Shown here one piece after another: positions 6,849 through 11,607 of a stretch of DNA of 11,607 bases (its first letter is position 1; the number at the start of each line of letters is the position of its first letter). The stretch is from Chitinophagales bacterium. Lineage in GTDB: Bacteria; Bacteroidota; Bacteroidia; Chitinophagales; UBA10324. The notes under the pieces are model-generated. The model was given only the letters and a program-made list of their open reading frames with translations. It searched no databases and had not been told where the DNA came from. Position numbers and translations under genes: made by a program. The stretch is taken from NCBI GenBank assembly GCA_026786335.1, contig JAJAYG010000281.1, positions 1-11,607 on the forward strand, given 5' to 3'.

Positions 6849-7751
6849 TCATTTCACTACAATCACCTTCGCAGTATCAGGCATCCCATAATTGCCGCTA
6901 ACAAGAATACGGTCAGAAGCAGACAGCATGGGTTCAATTATTTCTATTTCATTTTTTGTTTTCCTTCCGGTTCTCACATTTTCCTTTATAGCAGTGGAAT
7001 CATCTGTAAGTTTCATTACCCAATATTCACTCATGGTTTCATTTGTAAGTATGGCGCTATTTGGAAGCACAAATGATGTTATCCCATTTGTTTCAATAAA
7101 AATTACCTGCACATTCAAAAACTCCGGGAAAATCTGATCACTGTTTATATGCAGATATGCTTGCTGCGTTTGTGAACTTGCATCCGCTTCAGGGAGAATT
7201 CTTGTAACAGTAGCGCTATAAATTTTTTTATCAGGAAAGATTACCAGACAGTTTCTTCCGCTCTTAACAACATTATTATCCTCAAAAGGAAAATGCAATT
7301 GAACCACCATGCTTGCCCGATCAATAGTTTGGCAAAGCACTTCACCTTCCTGAACAAAATCTCCTGACTGCTTGAGTACAGAATCAATTCTGAATAAATG
7401 AGTTGCCTTAACTGTGATCACGCTGTTTTTAAAAAGCGTGTCAGCGATATAATCCGGATAAGCAGCTGCTTCTTTTGTTTTAAGGGTGAACAAAATTTTT
7501 CCGATCTCAGGCATATCTCCTGCTGATGCATTTACTGATTGAAGAAAGCCCGTGATTGGGGAAATGATGGGGGTTTTCTTTACATACTGCAGTGTACCAT
7601 AAAGAGTGAGTGTATCAGTCAAAACTTTTTTGGTCATCATCGTTACTTGTACCGGAGTTCCGTTTTCTTTCACAGGAGGTTCCTGTGTCTTATGCTTGCA
7701 ACCGGAAAAAAGAACCGTAACAAAAATTCCGAAGAAAATTATTCTCACCAT
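6849..7751 (-). CDS. Periplasmic membrane-fusion lipoprotein of an RND system (HlyD-like)
   Basis: A 300-residue adaptor that should link the RND pump to the outer-membrane channel in the periplasm. The signal segment ends in the lipobox VLFSGC, giving lipidated Cys18 and probable inner-membrane anchoring. Two lipoyl-like half-motifs are visible: about 61-91 (SPITGFLQSVNASAGDMPEI, GKILFTL) and about 114-143 (KATHLFRIDSVLKQSGDFVQ, EGEVLCQTI). They are followed by beta-barrel and membrane-proximal domains (about 147-300). Only about 20 residues separate the two lipoyl halves, so the usual alpha-helical hairpin appears to be missing. The protein is also shorter than the common 350-400 residues. 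The ATG at 7751 overlaps the end of the tolC-like gene by 7 bp (ATGGTGA), pointing to translational coupling. The pump gene follows after a hairpin-bearing gap. Confidence 0.88.
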   Translation of the reverse strand: MVRIIFFGIFVTVLFSGCKHKTQEPPVKENGTPVQVTMMTKKVLTDTLTLYGTLQYVKKTPIISPITGFLQSVNASAGDMPEIGKILFTLKTKEAAAYPDYIADTLFKNSVITVKATHLFRIDSVLKQSGDFVQEGEVLCQTIDRASMVVQLHFPFEDNNVVKSGRNCLVIFPDKKIYSATVTRILPEADASSQTQQAYLHINSDQIFPEFLNVQVIFIETNGITSFVLPNSAILTNETMSEYWVMKLTDDSTAIKENVRTGRKTKNEIEIIEPMLSASDRILVSGNYGMPDTAKVIVVK

Positions 7752-8989
7752 ACTAAAAAATTATGTTCATTAATTATTCGCTGCTGTTGTATCACAGCCG
7801 AGTTGAGTTTTTGTTGGAGGTCACGATATGCCCGCATTGCAGCGAGGTAATCAATGATTGACAACTGACCGGAAACAAGTTGCTGACGACGCATCAACAT
7901 CAATAGATTCATGTCTTTTAATTCTTCTTGCCAAAGTGCCACAATGGAATTGCTGCTCTGAATTTTTTTCTCAAGATTGGCGAGCTGCAAGCTGTATTGC
8001 GTTCGGTAAAAGTTCCTGTAAAATTTTCCATTTTGTTGCTGAATATTGAGTTGTTGCAATCGAAGGTTTCGTTGACCGCCGTCAGAAATGATCCAATCGA
8101 ATGAAACGCCGGCACTGAATCCAAACTTTTTGAATGTTGGATCAGCGGGAATTGCCTGGTAGCCTGCATCACCCCAAAGATTAAGTTTTGGAACATAATT
8201 GTACTTCAATAAACTTTTAGAAGCTTCGATGGATAAACTATCGAGTGAAAATAGTATTAGATTAGGATTAACCGACGCAGTTGAAGTTTTCCAAATCAGA
8301 TTCGGAGACGGAACTTGAAAAACAGTTGTGTCAAATATGCCGCTCAGTGCATTGAGTACATAGATGGTGGAGCGGTAACCATCTTTTAATAATTGAAGAT
8401 TAATTTTCTCAGTTTGAATTTGCAGTTTCAATGTGAGGTAATCGGTTTGTAAATAAATCCCATTCCTTACCAATGGTTCAAGCAGAATCAATTGATTTTC
8501 TAGCGAGGCAATTACCTGCTCCTGAAATTTTATTTGCAAAAGTGTATCGTAGCTATTGAGGTATTGATCGGTGATTGCTTTTTCTAAGGTACGCCGCGAA
8601 ACAAGTTGGTTTGTGAGAAGAGAATCAGATCTCAACCTGAGCCGGTTATTTTGTGCCGCGAAATAATTTTTTTGTAAAAGAGTTTTCCTTATTCCAACAA
8701 CCGCTGTGTATTGTCCCTTGTTGGTGATCGCTTCATCGTATCCGTAGCCATTGATGATGGGTGCAATAATGATTTGTCCGGTGGCACTTAAAACAATTTT
8801 TCTTCCTGCTAAAATCAACAAGCTGTCAATTTTATTTCTTTGAAGTTGATTGGTGTAATCCCTTAGGAGTGGACTGTTTTCACTTCCGTTTTGCAAATAA
8901 TAATTGAGATCGTGTGATTGAGAAAAGCAAATCGCACTATACAACAAAGAAGTAATTAAGAAAAGAAAAGGAATGAATCGATGTGCCAT
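7745..8989 (-). CDS. TolC-family outer-membrane efflux channel
   Basis: A 414-residue outer-membrane efflux protein of the TolC family, expected to form the trimeric exit duct of the pump encoded downstream. I start it at the ATG 8989-8987, because the protein then begins with a clear signal peptide (MAHRFIPFLFLITSLLYSAI, then CFSQS). An earlier in-frame ATG at 9040 would put the start inside a terminator hairpin. The mature part shows the family's two long-helix repeats: Gln/Leu/Arg-rich stretches around 80-205 and 315-410, separated by beta segments. A G-x-S-x-D-W-x-[IL]-[FS]-D-G-G type motif (AGVSFDWIISDGGQRN) sits before the second helical pair, as in many Bacteroidota homologues. It is the first gene of the efflux operon and overlaps the fusion-protein gene. 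No promoter space is evident directly upstream because a terminator adjoins the start. Confidence 0.88.
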   Translation of the reverse strand: MAHRFIPFLFLITSLLYSAICFSQSHDLNYYLQNGSENSPLLRDYTNQLQRNKIDSLLILAGRKIVLSATGQIIIAPIINGYGYDEAITNKGQYTAVVGIRKTLLQKNYFAAQNNRLRLRSDSLLTNQLVSRRTLEKAITDQYLNSYDTLLQIKFQEQVIASLENQLILLEPLVRNGIYLQTDYLTLKLQIQTEKINLQLLKDGYRSTIYVLNALSGIFDTTVFQVPSPNLIWKTSTASVNPNLILFSLDSLSIEASKSLLKYNYVPKLNLWGDAGYQAIPADPTFKKFGFSAGVSFDWIISDGGQRNLRLQQLNIQQQNGKFYRNFYRTQYSLQLANLEKKIQSSNSIVALWQEELKDMNLLMLMRRQQLVSGQLSIIDYLAAMRAYRDLQQKLNSAVIQQQRIINEHNFLVW

Positions 8990-8990
8990 A

Positions 8991-9036
8991 CAAATAAAAA
9001 AGCAGGGCAAAGATGGATATTCCATTTTTACCCTGC
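8991..9036 (-). terminator. Intrinsic terminator after the PepSY-like gene
   Basis: On the minus-strand transcript the arms 9036-9021 and 9017-9002 form a 16-bp stem beginning GCAGGG and ending CCCTGC. It contains one G-U wobble and one A-C mismatch, closes on a 3-base loop, and is followed by six U (9001-8996), then A and UUU. The stem begins 8 bp after the stop codon of the PepSY-like gene (TAA, 9046-9044). The U-run ends only a few bases before the tolC-like ATG at 8989. Confidence 0.85.
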
Positions 9037-9043
9037 TCAATTG

Positions 9044-9472
9044 TTAGTCCTTCTCCTCATTTATAAAATTTCCATTGGCATCAAAAACAAGGTCTTTGCC
9101 TTTGAGTTCGGCTTCATAGGTTTTTACGCCTTTACTGTCTGTGATTTCCGATGCTTCTTTAATTGTTTGCCCCGCATAATTTTTTGAAACATAAGCAGCG
9201 CATGCAGCCGGTAAATCTTTTACTGCAATTTCTTTTTCTGTTTCTAATAAATTACCGGCGGCATCAAAAGTTACCGATGCCTCGGATTCGTTCATTTCAA
9301 ATTCGGCCTCGTAATTTCCCTCTTCCATACTCCATTTATTCTCTTCTGCATTGGGGTACATTTTGTTAAACGAAGCAACAACGGGCGCGGGTACTGCACT
9401 CTCTTTTAATTTTTGTCCTTCGGCACATGCTGCAAGCAGCAGGATGGTGAAAATTGGAATCAGTTTTTTCAT
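9044..9472 (-). CDS. PepSY-like (PF11396-type) exported protein, intact paralogue
   Basis: A 142-residue exported protein with two PepSY-like repeats, at about 24-81 and 82-138. Each follows the pattern [VL]P-x-x-[hydrophobic]-x-x-[YF]...[YG]-x-A...[EK]-x-x-x-V-x-F-D-A-x-G-N-[LF]; examples here are VPAPVVASFNKMYP, NYEAEFEMNESEASVTFDAA and LVFDANGNF. Family members are abundant in Bacteroidota, sometimes called BLIP-like, and their function is unknown. The N-terminus is a signal peptide. LLAAC (12-16) fits a lipobox with Cys16, while AEGQ just after could be a signal-peptidase I site; a lipoprotein is my preference. It is closely similar to the broken paralogue at 9637-10065 (KL-x-ES-x-VP, VASF-x-KM-x-P, GNYEA). 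Its promoter shares the direct-repeat site seen before the other three paralogues. An intrinsic terminator follows, and then the efflux operon. Confidence 0.85.
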   Translation of the reverse strand: MKKLIPIFTILLLAACAEGQKLKESAVPAPVVASFNKMYPNAEENKWSMEEGNYEAEFEMNESEASVTFDAAGNLLETEKEIAVKDLPAACAAYVSKNYAGQTIKEASEITDSKGVKTYEAELKGKDLVFDANGNFINEEKD

Positions 9473-9498
9473 TTTTTTTAGTTTGTTTTATTTTAGTG

Positions 9499-9530
9499 CA
9501 AAGGTGAGCTTAAATTCTGAAGAGATTCTG
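9499..9530 (-). promoter_or_regulatory. Shared operator-promoter, copy A
   Basis: Read on the minus strand: half-site CAGAAT (9530-9525), a second CAGAAT (9519-9514) exactly 11 bp on, a 7-bp spacer (9513-9507), then CACCTTTG (9506-9499), seven of eight matches to TAnnTTTG. A TA precedes the first half-site. Leader length to the ATG at 9472 is about 26 bp. Spacings are identical to copies B, C and D. The tandem 11-bp repeat over the -33 region fits an OmpR/PhoB-type activator, which is inference. Confidence 0.65.
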
Positions 9531-9584
9531 TAGAGGATATTATTTTCCTCTTGTCATTATTTATTGTCTCAAACTTAGTTCATC

Positions 9585-9626
9585 AAAAAATCAAGGAAAG
9601 GGAGCCAATGCATCTTAGCCCTGATT
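9585..9626 (-). terminator. Candidate terminator after the second PepSY-like gene
   Basis: On the minus-strand transcript 9626-9619 (AATCAGGG) can pair with 9596-9589 (CCTTGATT) over 8 bp with one G-U pair. A run of T follows, 9590-9585. It lies 11 bp after the final TAA (9639-9637) of the interrupted PepSY-like gene. The 22-base loop makes it weaker than the terminator at 8991-9036. Confidence 0.5.
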
Positions 9627-9636
9627 TTCTAATTAT

Positions 9637-10065
9637 TTAATCTTCTTCAACATGAATGAAATTTCCCGGTGCATCAAAAATGAGGTCCTGTCATTTTACC
9701 TCCGCTTCTTAAGTTAGAATTCCTTTTGCATCGGTAATTTGTGCAGCTTCTTTAAATGAAGAGCCTGAATAGTTTTTTGCGACATAGGCGGAAATTCCTG
9801 ACGGTAAATTTTTTACTGAAGTTTCTTTTTCTTTCATTATAAGAACTCCGCTAGCATCAAAGATTACTGAAGTTGACATGTCTTTGGTCCAATAAACGGC
9901 TTCATAATTTCCGTCTTCCTTCTCCCAGTTATTAGTTTTTATTTCGGGATGCATTTTGTGAAATGAAGCTACTGCTGAAGATGGAACCTCACTCTCTGTG
10001 AGTTTTTGTGCATCGGCGTATGAGAATATCAATACGGCGATTAAAATTGCAATTGCTGTTTTCAT
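9637..10065 (-). pseudogene. PepSY-like exported protein, interrupted by two in-frame stops
   Basis: The start (ATG 10065) gives a signal peptide (MKTAIAILIAVLIFSYADAQ) with no lipobox Cys, then two PepSY-like repeats, closely following the intact paralogue at 9044-9472. The frame breaks at TAA 9711-9709, where the paralogue has Tyr of T-Y-E-A-E, and again at TGA 9693-9691, where it has Gly. Reading through both, the sequence continues in frame as EAEVK-stop-QDLIFDAPGNFIHVEED and ends at TAA 9639-9637. The total is 142 codons plus stop, exactly the length of the intact copy. Two independent substitutions with no indel indicate recent inactivation, or a product shortened to 118 residues that lacks the end of repeat two. 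It retains its shared promoter (copy B) and a candidate terminator. Confidence 0.8.
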
Positions 10066-10102
10066 TTTTTTTATTGGTTTTTTGTTTGGTTAAATAATGT
10101 TG

Positions 10103-10134
10103 CAGCATTAGAACGTGATTCTGAAGCAATCCTG
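10103..10134 (-). promoter_or_regulatory. Shared operator-promoter, copy B
   Basis: Read on the minus strand: CAGGAT (10134-10129), CAGAAT (10123-10118) exactly 11 bp on, a 7-bp spacer (10117-10111), then TAATGCTG (10110-10103), six of eight matches to TAnnTTTG. It drives the interrupted PepSY-like gene starting at 10065. The stretch 10090-10126 is identical to 11193-11229 (copy D, opposite strand) except for one base. Confidence 0.65.
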
Positions 10135-10668
10135 TATATAAAATTAATGTAGACCTGTAAATTTTTATTTCCGGATGGTCATAGGCAGATTTCTGCTTTG
10201 AGAATTTGGATTTGTAATTATTTTTTCTGAAAGATTTGCAAGAAAGAATAAGTAGTTTCCATCGATATAAAGGTAAGTACCAAGAAAATAATTTCCCCTT
10301 TCTCAATTTGATGTTTGATCAAATTTTTAAAATTCAATAATGGGTTCTTTTGCATTTAATTTTATTTTCAATTAAGGGCTGCATTTGCTAATTAAAATTA
10401 TATTTTTGAAAATATTTTAGAAATGAATTCAAGAAGGGAAAACTGCGTACAAAAATCTATGCCTCCTTTCCAAGGTGTATTCATTTTCCCGTTTCTCCTT
10501 GTTTATGGGTATTATGAATTCACAAAAGATCAGAGGCACAGTCATGCACCCACTCCTTATAATTTTTTTTAGTTGCCCGATTATTTTATTCACTCAATTT
10601 ATTTGCAGTATAAGTTTAAGAATTCAGCTCTTTCAAAGTATCATTTAGTATTACTTGATTTAATCTTC
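10135..10668. other. Non-coding interval with no recognised feature
   Basis: About 530 bp of strongly AT-rich DNA between two PepSY-like genes. I checked both strands for further family members, another shared operator, RNA genes and strong hairpins, and found none. Short open frames here have no recognisable motif, signal peptide or plausible leader. One minus-strand frame (roughly 10300-10160) reads NYFLGTYLYIDGNYLFFLAN, but nothing supports it as a gene or names it. The interval may hold older, unrecognisable gene remains. Confidence 0.5.
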
Positions 10669-11052
10669 TTAATAATTTTCGTTTCCGCAATCGCAAGTGT
10701 AATCCTGATTGTTGTTCTCTTCATTTACGCTATCTGTATCAATTTCCTCAGCACTTGCATTTTGTAAAGAACCATCGTTACCTAAATGAACATAAGTAGT
10801 TGCGCCATTCAAAATAAATTGAGCGCACTAACCCGTGCGATCAACATTGTACCATACATCAACTTTTGCTGCCATGTATTTTGAATAGAAAGAATCAATT
10901 ACTAAAGCAGGAACATCATCGGCATTTACCACAAGGCATGGAGTAGATGCCTTATCATTATTTTCATTTTTGTTAAATGGATTCCAATCTTGTAGTTGCT
11001 GGCAACTTGACAATGCACAGATGGTGAATAAGTGGATGAGGGTCTTCTTCAT
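10669..11052 (-). pseudogene. PepSY-like lipoprotein, interrupted by an in-frame TAG
   Basis: The ATG at 11052 is chosen because it begins a lipoprotein signal (MKKTLIHLFTICALSSC) with Cys17 likely lipidated; an upstream in-frame ATG at 11085 would add 11 unrelated residues. One PepSY-like repeat follows: VPALVIDSFYSKYMAAKVDV, then WYNVDRTG. The frame stops at TAG 10830-10828 (codon 75). Beyond it the same frame continues in family style (CAQFILNGATTYVHLGNDGS, LQ) into an acidic, Asn-rich, Cys-containing tail and ends at TAA 10671-10669. The full form would have 127 residues. Aligned with the intact paralogue, the stop replaces the Tyr of the N-Y-E-A-E-F motif. The shared promoter (copy C) is retained. 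It is probably a pseudogene from one substitution; a sequencing error or a functional 74-residue form are alternatives. Confidence 0.72.
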
Positions 11053-11082
11053 CTTGATTTGATTTTGAAAATTTGGAAAGTG

Positions 11083-11114
11083 CAAAACTGAAAACTGATT
11101 CTGAAGAAAATCTG
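11083..11114 (-). promoter_or_regulatory. Shared operator-promoter, copy C
   Basis: Read on the minus strand: CAGATT (11114-11109), CAGAAT (11103-11098) exactly 11 bp on, a 7-bp spacer (11097-11091), then CAGTTTTG (11090-11083), seven of eight matches to TAnnTTTG, followed by CAC as in copy A. It precedes the interrupted lipoprotein gene starting at 11052 and lies back to back with copy D, about 70 bp away. Confidence 0.65.
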
Positions 11115-11184
11115 TAGTGCGAAACGAAATCGAAAAATTATTTTTTGTACTGTTGAAATAAGATGAATAAAGTTTTTGAAACTA

Positions 11185-11216
11185 CAAGTTTCCTTCAGAA
11201 TCACGTTCTAATGTTG
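11185..11216 (+). promoter_or_regulatory. Shared operator-promoter, copy D
   Basis: On the plus strand: CAAGTT (11185-11190, the weakest half-site), CAGAAT (11196-11201) exactly 11 bp on, a 7-bp spacer (11202-11208), then TAATGTTG (11209-11216), seven of eight matches to TAnnTTTG. A 34-bp A-rich leader leads to the ATG at 11251. Sequence 11193-11229 matches copy B at 36 of 37 positions. Confidence 0.65.
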
Positions 11217-11250
11217 CAACATTATTTAAAAATTAAAAACAAAAAACAAA

Positions 11251-11607
11251 ATGAAAAAACTAAAAATCATGATGCTGATTGCATTTTTCAGCACAAGCGC
11301 AATGGCGCAGGAAAAAAATGCAAAGGGTGCTGAGACAACACCTGTGGTTCCATCAATAATTAAAGCAGCATTACAAAGAGATTACCCGGGCATTACCAAT
11401 GTAACTTGGGATGCGGAAGACAATGACTTTGAGGCGGCATTTAAGAAAAACGACAATGATATGAGTGCGCTTTATGATAAAACCGGACATAGAAAAGAAA
11501 CTGAAACGGCGATCAAAACGAATCAGTTGCCACAAGCTGCCCAAGATTATATTCACAAAAACTATAGTAGCTATCAGTTAGTAGAGGCAGCAAAAATTGT
11601 GACTGAT
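11251..11607 (+). CDS. PepSY-like exported protein, partial at the right edge
   Basis: The frame is open from ATG 11251 through the last base of the window, giving 119 residues of an unfinished protein. A signal peptide (MKKLKIMMLIAFFSTSAMAQ, with a likely cleavage after AMA) is followed by PepSY-like repeat one: VPSIIKAALQRDYPG, then NVTWDAEDNDFEAAFKKND and ALYDKTG. Repeat two begins at LPQAAQDYIHKNYSSYQLVE, then AAKIVTD. The order of elements matches the intact paralogue at 9044-9472, whose C-terminus suggests about 25 residues are missing here. It has no lipobox, so it should be free in the periplasm. The coding sequence has diverged well away from the other three copies, yet its promoter is almost identical to copy B. 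An A-rich leader without a Shine-Dalgarno sequence precedes the start. Confidence 0.85.
   Translation, partial: MKKLKIMMLIAFFSTSAMAQEKNAKGAETTPVVPSIIKAALQRDYPGITNVTWDAEDNDFEAAFKKNDNDMSALYDKTGHRKETETAIKTNQLPQAAQDYIHKNYSSYQLVEAAKIVTD

Noticed and set aside
7918..8196. A 92-codon frame on the minus strand inside the TolC-like gene as an overlapping gene
   Set aside because: It lies in another frame of a clear outer-membrane efflux gene, has no recognisable motif or leader, and is best explained as a shadow frame.
9691..9711. Stop-codon reassignment or recoding (TGA read as Gly, TAA/TAG as Tyr) to explain the interrupted PepSY-like genes
   Set aside because: All three stop codons are used as ordinary ends in this window (TAG for the OmpH-like and RND genes, TGA for the fusion-protein and TolC-like genes, TAA for the MFS and intact PepSY-like genes), and no internal stops occur in the long genes.
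10221..10245. A fifth copy of the shared operator
   Set aside because: A CTGAA word and a TTTGCA word occur here, but the 11-bp and 7-bp spacings are not met and no gene start follows.
9989..10306. A 105-codon minus-strand frame spanning promoter B
   Set aside because: It runs through the shared operator and the 5' end of the PepSY-like gene in another frame, and its sequence is basic, Lys/Asn-rich and unlike a protein domain.
10361..10410. AT-rich partial palindrome as a terminator or origin element
   Set aside because: The arms are short, almost purely A and T, and imperfect; this is expected by chance in such AT-rich DNA.
10573..10767. A 64-codon plus-strand hydrophobic frame as a small membrane protein
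   Set aside because: It overlaps the readable C-terminal part of the interrupted PepSY-like lipoprotein on the other strand; the hydrophobicity follows from AT-rich antisense codons, and no leader is seen.

Overview
The window reads as chromosome of a low-GC member of the Bacteroidota, probably an environmental or metagenome-derived one. The signs are short A-rich leaders without clear Shine-Dalgarno sequences, -7 boxes of the TAnnTTTG type, lipoproteins with short lipoboxes, a DUF5916-type outer-membrane barrel, an OmpH/Skp-like protein and several PepSY-like (PF11396-type) exported proteins. No rRNA, tRNA, CRISPR array, IS element or phage gene was seen.

Left part (1-1742, mostly minus strand). 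A broken C-terminal piece of a DUF5916-family protein runs off the left edge. It lacks its N-terminal part and has a frameshift near its end. Beside it on the plus strand is a short reading frame resembling the tail of a type IX secretion sorting domain. A near-perfect inverted repeat (854-927) separates these from an intact membrane-anchored OmpH/Skp-like gene. Upstream of that gene lies a 37-codon relic matching the C-terminus of the RND pump found later in the window.

Middle part. A plus-strand pair encodes an MFS transporter and a Lys-rich lipoprotein with a probable OB-like domain (1841-3621). It converges on a minus-strand tripartite efflux operon, in order tolC-like outer-membrane factor (8989-7745), short lipoprotein membrane-fusion protein (7751-6849) and RND permease (6741-3655). 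The first two genes overlap by 7 bp. The last two are separated by a hairpin-forming repeat of a type scattered in bacterial intergenic regions. The operon starts directly behind a rho-independent terminator, so it may depend on read-through from the PepSY-like gene upstream.

Right part (9044-11607). Four PepSY-like paralogues lie in 2.6 kb: one intact (9044-9472), two interrupted by in-frame stops (9637-10065 and 10669-11052), and one on the plus strand running off the right edge (from 11251). All four have the same promoter architecture: two CAGAAT-like half-sites exactly 11 bp apart, then exactly 7 bp, then a degenerate TAnnTTTG -7 box. This resembles the tandem direct-repeat operators of OmpR/PhoB-family response regulators placed over the -33 region. 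It suggests a small regulon of periplasmic or lipid-anchored proteins controlled by one unknown regulator. This shared promoter system, and the decay of two of its members, is the most notable content of the window.
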